A model generated the notes under the pieces. It saw nothing but the letters and a program-made list of their open reading frames with translations, was not told where the DNA came from and searched no databases. From Akkermansiaceae bacterium (GTDB lineage: Bacteria > Verrucomicrobiota > Verrucomicrobiia > Verrucomicrobiales > Akkermansiaceae), in the NCBI GenBank assembly GCA_029288115.1, contig JARFPV010000584.1:1-5171 (forward strand): a stretch of DNA of 5,171 nucleotides, written 5' to 3'. The position numbers and the translations under genes were made by a program. Shown piece after piece: positions 1 through 5,120 of the stretch; the stretch's first letter is position 1; the number at the start of each line of letters is the position of its first letter.

Positions 1-1
1 G

Positions 2-289
2 TATTACGGTCAGTATAAGAAGTCGGTGAAGGTCGATACCAGTGGCGTGACTCCAGAGGGGGATCGCTTTGCGCATCTGTATGAGTGGAAGAAGATCTAT
101 GCAGGCAGGCCAGAAATGCTGGCGCGTGCCTTTGCCGAGCAGCTTTACGCATACGGAACCGGGGCATCGACACGTTTCAGCGACCGGGCTGAGCTGGACG
201 CCATGGTTTCTGGATTGAAAAACAAGCAATACGGGATACGCTCGATCATCGAGGCCGTCGTCACCAGCGAACGATTCTTAAGTAAATAA
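2..289 (+). CDS. PSD2 (DUF1585) domain protein, C-terminal fragment
   Basis: This is the last 95 codons of a longer gene. The frame is open to the window edge, beginning YYGQYKKSVKVDTSG, so the GTG at 26 is an internal valine and not a start. The pattern VDTSGVTPEGDRF, then RPEMLARAFAEQLYAYGTG, then SDRAELDAM and a closing IRSIIEAVVTSERFL fits the C-terminal PSD2/DUF1585 domain. That domain ends large exported proteins of Planctomycetota, Verrucomicrobiota and Myxococcota, which usually also carry PSD3, PSD4, PSD5 and PSCyt3 domains and sometimes an N-terminal cytochrome c domain. The biochemical role of the family is not established. The stop (TAA, 287-289) lies two bases before the next ATG, so the two genes are probably co-transcribed. 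The family call rests on pattern memory. The missing N-terminal part means a haem-binding CXXCH motif cannot be checked. Confidence 0.8.
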   Translation, partial: YYGQYKKSVKVDTSGVTPEGDRFAHLYEWKKIYAGRPEMLARAFAEQLYAYGTGASTRFSDRAELDAMVSGLKNKQYGIRSIIEAVVTSERFLSK

Positions 290-291
290 CC

Positions 292-1572
292 ATGTCATCC
301 TTCAATATTCACACCGGAGCCAGTCTGTCGCGCAGGAAATTTCTGCGTAATGCGGGGGTTGTCATGGGACTGCCTATGCTGGATGCCATGACGCCAGCAT
401 TTGCCGCCGCACCGATCGCTTCACCGAAACGATTCGTAGGAGTTAGCCTGTCGCTCGGACTGCATGGGCCCAATTTGGTGCCTAAGAATGCGGGTAAAGA
501 CTATACGCCATCGCTCTACTTGCGCTCGCTGCAGGACATCCGCAAGCATTTTACGGTGGTTTCCGGAACCTCCCACCCGGGGGTGACCGGTGGCCACACG
601 GCGGAAGCGAGTATTTTTTCCGCCTGTCCAAGGCAGCGGGGCGGGGGGAGTCGTAATACCATTTCCATCGACCAGCTAATGGCGAAGCACTTCGGCCACG
701 AGACAAGATTTCCCTCGCTGGTGCTGAATACGAAATCTGAGACCAGCCCCTCTTATACCGAGAACGGCTCCATGATCCCGGCGATCAAAGATCCGCGAAA
801 GCTCTTCGCGCAGCTGTTCATTGACGACACACCGGCTGCACGCCGCCGACAGAGTGAGCTGATCCGCAGTGGCAAGAGCGTGATGGACATCGTTGGCCAG
901 GAAGCCAAGGCGCTGGAACGCGAAGTGGGTTCCGGTGACCGGGAGAAGCTCGACGCCTGGTTCACCAGCGTGCGTGAGCTCGAGAAGCGTCTCAAGATGA
1001 ACGAAGCCTGGGTGGGGAAACCGAAACCCAAGGTCGGAGCCGCGCCGAAACCTGCGGACCGGTCCAATGCCGCCGATGAGATGCGCGCCATGCTGGATGT
1101 TGTTTTCCTCGCCTTGGAATCCGACTCCACCCGCTTTGTCACCCTGCACTGTACCGGGAACGTGGTGAATGGGATAGAAGGCGTGGAAGAGGCCTACCAC
1201 AACCTCAGCCACCACGGCAGGGATGAGGAGAAGCTGAAGCAGCTCACGATTGTGGAGCAAGCCATGATCGATGGCTGGGGTGACTTCATGCGCCGTCTGA
1301 AAGGCAGTAAACATTCTCAGGGCACCTTGCTGGATGATACCACCAGCATCATGACTTCCAATCTGGGTAACGCCTCGTCACACGATAACCGGAACATGCC
1401 GGTATTGATCGGTGGGGGAGCATTCCACCACGGGCAACACCTTGCATTTGATACCAAGAATAACTACCCGCTCCCGAACCTCTACCTAAGCACGCTGCGC
1501 TCGGTTGGTATTATGCAGGACTCATTTGCCACCAGCACGGGACAGATGAAGGGGCTGAAGCTGAAGGGTTAA
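292..1572 (+). CDS. Exported HXXSHH-family (DUF1552) protein
   Basis: This gene encodes a complete 426-residue protein of the HXXSHH (DUF1552, PF07586) family, close to the usual family length of somewhat over 400 residues. The N-terminus carries a Tat-type signal: SRRKFL at residues 13-18, a hydrophobic stretch (AGVVMGLPML) and an Ala-rich cleavage region ending AFA (36-38). The protein is therefore probably folded before export, perhaps with a cofactor. The family's defining motif is present as HNLSHH at 303-308. Other recognisable blocks are the LHGPN segment near residue 57, SGTSHPGVTGGHT near 92, and a Lys/Pro-rich linker (KPKPKVGAAPKP) near 243. The enzymatic function is unknown, and the histidine cluster suggests metal binding only by inference. 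The gene sits two bases behind the PSD2-domain gene, the common arrangement for these two families, and probably works with it at the periplasmic side. No Shine-Dalgarno sequence is seen before ATG, so translational coupling is plausible. Confidence 0.9.
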   Translation: MSSFNIHTGASLSRRKFLRNAGVVMGLPMLDAMTPAFAAAPIASPKRFVGVSLSLGLHGPNLVPKNAGKDYTPSLYLRSLQDIRKHFTVVSGTSHPGVTGGHTAEASIFSACPRQRGGGSRNTISIDQLMAKHFGHETRFPSLVLNTKSETSPSYTENGSMIPAIKDPRKLFAQLFIDDTPAARRRQSELIRSGKSVMDIVGQEAKALEREVGSGDREKLDAWFTSVRELEKRLKMNEAWVGKPKPKVGAAPKPADRSNAADEMRAMLDVVFLALESDSTRFVTLHCTGNVVNGIEGVEEAYHNLSHHGRDEEKLKQLTIVEQAMIDGWGDFMRRLKGSKHSQGTLLDDTTSIMTSNLGNASSHDNRNMPVLIGGGAFHHGQHLAFDTKNNYPLPNLYLSTLRSVGIMQDSFATSTGQMKGLKLKG

Positions 1573-1597
1573 GAGGAATCAGGCTAGATCTGAGCCG

Positions 1598-2740
1598 TTA
1601 CCCTCCAGGGGGTGATTTTTTTGGGGGGTCCACAAACTGTTTGGCACTGCGCGTGTAGAGTGATGAGACCTCACTCGGGCTGAGGGCCCTTTGATACAGC
1701 CGGAAATTATCAATGCTGGCATCAGTGGTAAAGTGATTGCCGAATTTTGTGCTCCTAAGATTACCTCCACCCAAAAGGAGCGGGGCCTTGTCGCGGCGGA
1801 TCTTTCCTCGGTAAGCGATCCTTTTTTCCAGTCGGCCATTCACATAGATCATGGCGTGACGGCCGTCATAAGTGGCGGCAAGGTGATACCAGACGCCAGC
1901 CTTAAGTTGGGTCACGCTCCTGATACTGCATTTGCTTCTCCCTTGGGCTTTCTCGGTGCCGATCGTGAACAAAGCTGGCTGGGCCATACCTCTGTGGCCT
2001 CTCGTGCGCTTATGGAACCCCAGACACCATGCCGGGTTCCACCACAGATCTTTTCCTTTATTCACAAGATAGCCGTGCTCGTTGGCATAGCCACCCGGGC
2101 CGAAGCTGCGGATTTTCACCCAGAGCGCAAGGCTGAGTTGATTGAGCTGCTCAAAACATGGCTGGTTGGCAAGTGCCAGATGGTCACCTCTGCCATCAAG
2201 AGAGATGACGCCATTTTTGTGTTTTGCCTGGATGAGCTGCCCGGGGGGCGTTGATTTGGTTGAATTGGGGATCTTGGTGAGATTGTTTCCATCGAAGGTG
2301 AAATGAACGATCAACCCCTCTGAGAGGCTCTGCGCTGAAGTTTTTTTGATTGGGTAGACCGTGATTTCGCCTGTCGGGCTACGAAATAGGTAAATGCCAC
2401 GGTTGTCTGGTCCACAATACGGGATATCGAGTTTATCCTGCTTTCTTAATAAGGTGAACTGACGGGATTCCGGTAATCCGCTGATTTGATCGCCATTTGC
2501 CAAGTCCATGATGATGCCAAGGCTGTTTTCGTCTGGGCGAATGCGGAGAATGACTTGTGTCGGGACCCGAATGATGCCGAATTCTGTTTTCAGCGGGATA
2601 TGGTCATTTCCGAACTTACCGTATAGCGCGTGACTATCGGGTGCTGTGGACGCGGCAGCAGCATGATTTCCCGCATAAATGGTTTCGCTGATGCCCCAAA
2701 AAATGGTGAGCGTGGCGGTCATGATAAATAGACCTCTCAT
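1598..2740 (-). CDS. Secreted LamG/concanavalin-fold domain protein
   Basis: From the ATG at 2740 this encodes 380 residues. The start MRGLFIMTATLTIFWGISE, ending near IYA, looks like a Sec signal peptide without a lipobox cysteine, so the product is probably secreted or periplasmic. Residues about 46-90 form a small, probably beta-rich unit (PLKTEFGIIRVPTQVILRI, then MDLANGDQISG). Residues about 142-362 form a LamG-like jelly roll (Laminin_G_3 type). Its signs are LIVHFTFDGN at the beginning, ISLDGRGDHLAL, LSLALWVK, the central WYHLAATYDG (284-293) followed by IYVNG, and the closing IDNFRLYQRALSPSEV (343-358). Such domains usually bind carbohydrate or protein ligands; no catalytic motif is seen. 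The short tail is Pro/Lys/Gly-rich. A GTG at 2758 would add six residues, and an internal ATG at 2722 is also possible. The ATG at 2740 is preferred because it gives the best signal peptide. The gene converges on the DUF1552 gene and diverges from rpsL. Confidence 0.85.
   Translation of the reverse strand: MRGLFIMTATLTIFWGISETIYAGNHAAAASTAPDSHALYGKFGNDHIPLKTEFGIIRVPTQVILRIRPDENSLGIIMDLANGDQISGLPESRQFTLLRKQDKLDIPYCGPDNRGIYLFRSPTGEITVYPIKKTSAQSLSEGLIVHFTFDGNNLTKIPNSTKSTPPGQLIQAKHKNGVISLDGRGDHLALANQPCFEQLNQLSLALWVKIRSFGPGGYANEHGYLVNKGKDLWWNPAWCLGFHKRTRGHRGMAQPALFTIGTEKAQGRSKCSIRSVTQLKAGVWYHLAATYDGRHAMIYVNGRLEKRIAYRGKIRRDKAPLLLGGGNLRSTKFGNHFTTDASIDNFRLYQRALSPSEVSSLYTRSAKQFVDPPKKSPPGG
1600..1622 (+). 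terminator. Probable intrinsic terminator after the DUF1552 gene
   Basis: A short hairpin, ACCCT (1600-1604), loop CCAG, GGGGT (1609-1613), with one G-U pair, is followed by GA and seven T residues (1616-1622). It lies 27 bases after the DUF1552 stop, the expected position for ending that transcript. The stem is only five pairs, so strength is uncertain. It lies within the last codons and the stop of the convergent LamG gene. Read from the minus strand it has an A-run before the hairpin, so it would not terminate that gene. A weaker hairpin at 1582-1596 (GGCT/AGCC) lies just past the LamG stop on the minus strand but has no U-tract. Confidence 0.5.
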
Positions 2741-2910
2741 ACCTCCATATTGACACACCTACAGGGTGTTCATTAGTAAAAAGCGTGTAAATCCTTTCAC
2801 GGTAGGCTTTTTCAACTGCGAATGTATCGTTCTAAAGCGAAGGTGATCCGCTTAAAATTTAGGTTGGTGAAGTGATTTTATGACTTTTCTACGCGAGGAT
2901 TTGCGCTGTT
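2741..2910. other. Intergenic region between divergent LamG and rpsL genes
   Basis: I see no gene here. The minus strand should hold the LamG promoter, but no convincing -35/-10 pair stands out; TTGAAA (complement of 2811-2816) has no good -10 at the right distance. GGAGGT on the minus strand (2741-2746) abuts the preferred LamG ATG with no spacer, which is unusual. A 5-bp inverted repeat AAGCG/CGCTT (2835-2839 and 2849-2853) is present without a T-tract and could be an operator or chance. Confidence 0.4.
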
Positions 2911-2917
2911 TGGAAAA

Positions 2918-2971
2918 TAAATCAAAAAAAATTCAGATACGGCTTGCCAGAGGGGGTTTGATTTGTATATT
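2918..2971 (+). promoter_or_regulatory. Strong sigma70-type promoter for the rpsL operon
   Basis: A -35 box TTGCCA (2944-2949, 5/6 match to TTGACA) and a -10 box TATATT (2966-2971, 5/6 match to TATAAT) are separated by 16 bases. An A/T-rich block (about 2918-2938, including a run of eight A) lies just upstream of the -35 box, where a UP element would sit. The -10 box is followed by a GC-rich discriminator CGCCGC and a C-run (2972-2982). In well-studied bacteria a UP element plus a GC-rich discriminator marks growth-rate and stringent control of rRNA and ribosomal protein promoters; applying this to the present organism is inference. Transcription would start roughly at 2977-2984, giving a leader of about 245 nt before rpsL. 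Confidence 0.65.
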
Positions 2972-2988
2972 CGCCGCCCCCCGAGCTG

Positions 2989-3145
2989 GCTCTGATGAAT
3001 CAGGGCAGGCCTAGGGGACACAGAAGAAAGCTGCGGGAAGGCAGTTAAACTATCGGGTAGCTCCGGATAAGAGGCGGTTTTCGAGGTCACTTCATATACC
3101 TCGTGCCTCTTGGGCGCACCTCGGTGGTTTTAATTGTTTTCCACC
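2989..3145 (+). ncRNA. Structured 5' leader RNA of rpsL (candidate cis-regulatory element)
   Basis: Just after the predicted transcription start the RNA can form a chain of stem-loops. H1 is 2989-2995 with 3000-3006, seven pairs (one G-U) closing a TGAA loop. H2 is 3029-3034 with 3041-3046, six pairs (one G-U). H3 is 3051-3056 with 3063-3069, six pairs with one bulged G. H4 has an outer stem AAGAGGC/GCCTCTT (3069-3075 with 3105-3111, seven perfect pairs) and an inner stem CGAGGT/ACCTCG (3082-3087 with 3098-3103) capped by a 10-base loop. H5 is GGTGG/CCACC (3123-3127 with 3141-3145). A3069 is shared by H3 and H4, so only one can use it. Position before rpsL suggests autoregulation by a ribosomal protein, but no known leader family was recognised. 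It could instead be a separate small RNA, although no clear terminator follows H4. Confidence 0.5.
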
Positions 3146-3185
3146 AGATTTTCCTACTGCCAGACCATGGCAACGAATCATTTTT

Positions 3186-3223
3186 ATCCATTCAATTCAT
3201 CAATTCTCCAACCATCCATTCAA
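3186..3223 (+). repeat. Direct repeat ATCCATTCAA in the rpsL leader
   Basis: The 10-base word ATCCATTCAA occurs at 3186-3195 and again at 3214-3223, ending three bases before the rpsL start codon. The core ATCCATT recurs twice before rpsG. The stretch between the copies is also poor in G and built from CATCAATT/CCATCC-like words. There is no purine-rich Shine-Dalgarno sequence in this region. Function is unknown; a translation-start signal or protein-binding site is possible. Confidence 0.6.
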
Positions 3224-3226
3224 GTT

Positions 3227-3601
3227 ATGCCTACAATTAACCAGCTCGTCCGCAAGGGACGCAAATCTCCCGTGACCAAATCAAAGTCACGCGCCCTGAA
3301 CAACTGCCCGCAGCGTCGTGGCGTTTGTCTCCAGGTGATGACCCGCACACCTAAGAAGCCGAACTCCGCTCTTCGTAAAGTTGCCAAAGTGCGCCTTACC
3401 AATGGACAGGAAGTGATCGCATACATCGGTGGTGAAGGCCATAACCTTCAAGAGCACTCCATCGTTCTTGTCCGTGGTGGTCGAGTAAAAGACCTTCCTG
3501 GTGTTCGTTACCACATCGTTCGCGGTGCCCTCGATACCCTCGGTGTTGATAAGCGTGCACAGTCCCGCTCCAAATACGGAACCAAGCGTCCGAAGAAGTA
3601 A
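3227..3601 (+). CDS. rpsL: 30S ribosomal protein S12 (uS12)
   Basis: The product is 124 residues, the same length as E. coli uS12. It sits at the decoding centre of the 30S subunit and monitors codon-anticodon pairing accuracy. Hallmarks are [12 protein letters not shown] at the start, the loop [12 protein letters not shown] (41-52), [11 protein letters not shown] (68-78), [13 protein letters not shown] (84-96) and the basic tail ARSKYG-like [12 protein letters not shown]. Lys43 and Lys88, the classic streptomycin-resistance positions, are unchanged, so no resistance substitution is seen there. Asp89 is the residue that RimO methylthiolates in other bacteria. The frame stays open upstream to 3134, which would add 31 residues (including an ATG at 3167). 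The start at 3227 is chosen because it matches the family N-terminus exactly. No Shine-Dalgarno sequence precedes it. It is the first gene of the str operon, 45 bases before rpsG. Confidence 0.97.
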   Translation: MPTINQLVRKGRKSPVTKSKSRALNNCPQRRGVCLQVMTRTPKKPNSALRKVAKVRLTNGQEVIAYIGGEGHNLQEHSIVLVRGGRVKDLPGVRYHIVRGALDTLGVDKRAQSRSKYGTKRPKK

Positions 3602-3609
3602 TATTTCTT

Positions 3610-3637
3610 CAATCATCCATTATCTCAATCATCCATT
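3610..3637 (+). repeat. Tandem-like direct repeat CAATCATCCATT before rpsG
   Basis: Two perfect copies of the 12-base word CAATCATCCATT (3610-3621 and 3626-3637) are separated by four bases and fill most of the 45-base rpsL-rpsG spacer. The second copy ends nine bases before the rpsG ATG, where a Shine-Dalgarno sequence would normally lie, and no such sequence is present. The first ten bases of the word recur at 4195-4204, just inside fusA. In E. coli the rpsL-rpsG spacer is the S7 repressor target; whether this repeat plays a comparable role is speculation. Confidence 0.75.
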
Positions 3638-3646
3638 TATAATATC

Positions 3647-4120
3647 ATGGCCCGCCGTAAAAAAATCTACAATCGTCCCGAGACCCGCGACCCTCGCTAT
3701 GACAGCCCCGTTGTTGGCAAGCTGATCAGCAAGGTGATGCGTGATGGCAAGCGTTCCGTTTCCGAGCGCATCGTCTATTCTGCAATCGACAAAGCTAACG
3801 AAGGAACCGACACCGTTGATCCTCTCGAAGTTGTTACCCGCGCACTCGAAAATGCCAAACCACGTGTTGAGGTGAAATCCCGCCGTGTTGGTGGTGCTAC
3901 TTATCAGGTGCCACTTGAGGTTGACCTCGGCCGTTCCGAGTCTCTCGCTATGCGCTGGCTGGTTACTTTTGCACGCAATAAGAAAGGCACACCTATGCAC
4001 ATTGCTCTCGCCAACGAGATCAAAGACGCTGCTAACAACCAGGGTAATGCCGTCCGCAAACGCGACGACATGCACAAAATGGCCCAAGCCAACCGCGCCT
4101 TCGCACACTTCCGCTGGTAA
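3647..4120 (+). CDS. rpsG: 30S ribosomal protein S7 (uS7)
   Basis: The product is 157 residues, a normal bacterial uS7 length. It nucleates assembly of the 30S head on 16S rRNA and contacts E-site tRNA. Family marks are the MARRKK start, DPRYDSPVVGKLISKVMRDGK (16-36), DPLEVVTRALENAKPRVEVKSRRVGGATYQVP (about 58-89), LAMRWL (101-106), the KRDDMHKMAQANRAFAH segment and the terminal Trp of AHFRW. The ATG at 3647 is fixed by the conserved N-terminus. No Shine-Dalgarno sequence is visible; the region before the start holds two CAATCATCCATT repeats. In E. coli uS7 is the repressor of the str operon, so this protein is a candidate regulator of its own transcript here as well. The last codons (CGC TGG TAA) form the left arm of a terminator-like hairpin. 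Confidence 0.97.
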   Translation: MARRKKIYNRPETRDPRYDSPVVGKLISKVMRDGKRSVSERIVYSAIDKANEGTDTVDPLEVVTRALENAKPRVEVKSRRVGGATYQVPLEVDLGRSESLAMRWLVTFARNKKGTPMHIALANEIKDAANNQGNAVRKRDDMHKMAQANRAFAHFRW

Positions 4121-4149
4121 TTTCGAATCCCCAGCGGTTTTTCTTTTTT
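4111..4149 (+). terminator. Intrinsic terminator or attenuator between rpsG and fusA
   Basis: CCGCTGG (4111-4117) pairs perfectly with CCAGCGG (4131-4137), seven pairs of which six are G-C, closing a 13-base loop. The right arm is followed at once by five T, one C and six T (4138-4149). This is the clearest intrinsic-terminator shape in the window. The left arm consists of the last rpsG codons, so a ribosome reaching the rpsG stop would cover it and could block hairpin formation. It would either separate rpsG from fusA transcription or act as a partial, translation-sensitive attenuator inside the str operon. Confidence 0.7.
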
Positions 4150-4180
4150 ACCCACTAGTAAAACCCAACTTCCTCCCGTC

Positions 4181-5120
4181 ATGAGCACGACTCCCAATCA
4201 TCCAAACCGCCCATACCCTCTGGAGCGGACGCGGAATATTGGGATTGCTGCGCACATTGACGCAGGCAAGACCACGCTCACTGAGCGTATTCTGTTTTAT
4301 ACCGGCATGATTCACCGCATTGGTGAGGTGCATGACGGCGCCACGGTCACCGACCACATGGAGCAGGAGCGTGAGCGCGGCATTACCATTACCTCCGCTG
4401 CCGTTACCTGTGAATGGGTTCAGCACGAAAACGATGGTGTTTTCAAACTGTTCGAACAAGAGAAGCAGCGCATCAACATCATCGATACTCCAGGTCACGT
4501 TGATTTCACGGCCGAGGTCGAGCGTTCGCTGCGTGTTCTCGACGGAGCAATCGTCGTTTTCTGCGGTGTTGCCGGCGTGCAACCACAAACCGAAACAGTT
4601 TGGCGCCAGGCTGATAAATACGGGGTTCCGCGCATCGTGTTCGTTAATAAAATGGATCGCACGGGTGCCGACTTCGAAAACGTCTTCAACGAAGTGGAGC
4701 AAAAGTTCGGCGTGAAAGCCGTTCGCATCCTCATTCCAATCGGGGCCGAGGAAAACCTCCAGGGCCAGATCGACGTGGTCAACCTCAAGGGTGTCTTCTA
4801 CAAGGACGATGATGTCATGGGCTCTACCTTCGATATCCGGGATCTCGAAGGTGATCTACTGGCCGAAGCCGAATCAGCTCGTGAGGAGCTTGTATCCATC
4901 CTCTGCGACTGCGATGAGCAGCTTGGCGAAAAGTTTTTGATGGAGGAGGAAATTACACCAGCCGACATCAAGGCCGCCCTCCGACGTGCCACCATTTCCA
5001 ATCAGGTCGTTCCCGTCACCGGTGGTTCCGCATTTAAGAACAAAGGGGTTCAGTTCCTCGTCGATTCCGTTGTGGACTACCTTCCCAGCCCGCTCGACAT
5101 CCCCGCCGCTGTCGGCACAG
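4181..5120 (+). CDS. fusA: Elongation factor G, N-terminal part (truncated by contig end)
   Basis: This is the GTPase that drives tRNA-mRNA translocation on the ribosome. Only 313 complete codons are genomic, against a usual length near 700, so the G domain with its G' insert is present and the later domains are missing. Visible motifs are the P-loop AHIDAGKT (24-31), switch I ending [10 protein letters not shown] (63-72), DTPGH (102-106) with the catalytic histidine, NKMD (156-159) and GGSAFKNKG (281-289). The stretch from W79 to R97 (core [12 protein letters not shown]) is about seven residues longer than in E. coli EF-G and resembles verrucomicrobial EF-G as I recall it. No Shine-Dalgarno sequence precedes the ATG; the bases before it are C/T-rich. 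The frame continues open through the adapter to 5171, but those residues ([11 protein letters not shown]...) are artefactual. A 60-base spacer with a terminator-like hairpin separates it from rpsG. Confidence 0.95.

Noticed and set aside
676..1314. Long minus-strand frames inside the DUF1552 gene (also 753-1142)
   Set aside because: They are antisense shadows of a gene with a clear family motif and signal peptide. The His-, Val- and Leu-rich composition of the longer frame is typical of the antisense strand of a coding region.
1579..1640. Possible -1 frameshift site in the LamG gene: CCA AAA AAA followed by a hairpin
   Set aside because: The A AAA AAA heptamer is in the right phase and a slip would extend the protein to a stop at 1579. 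However, the hairpin is only two bases away, too close for usual stimulators, and its opposite strand makes better sense as the DUF1552 terminator.
2992..3032. Hammerhead-ribozyme-like CTGATGA followed later by GAAA
   Set aside because: The CTGATGA is mostly consumed by the H1 stem, and I could not find the required stem II and III pairings or a cleavage-site triplet in position.
3001..3045. Resemblance to signal recognition particle RNA (purine-rich GAAGAAAGCTGC segment)
   Set aside because: The conserved GGAA tetraloop and asymmetric loop of SRP domain IV are absent, and the flanking arms do not pair as required.
2878..3090. 70-codon minus-strand frame in the rpsL leader region
   Set aside because: It lies antisense across the predicted promoter and structured leader, has no recognisable family or start signal, and is best explained as chance.
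3134..3226. 31-codon in-frame N-terminal extension of rpsL, including an ATG at 3167
   Set aside because: The extension matches nothing in uS12, while [11 protein letters not shown] at 3227 aligns with the family start and gives the standard 124 residues. The open frame is chance in a stop-poor leader.
3287..4788. Minus-strand and alternate-frame ORFs over rpsL, rpsG and fusA
   Set aside because: They overlap highly conserved, certain genes and show the composition expected of shadow frames.
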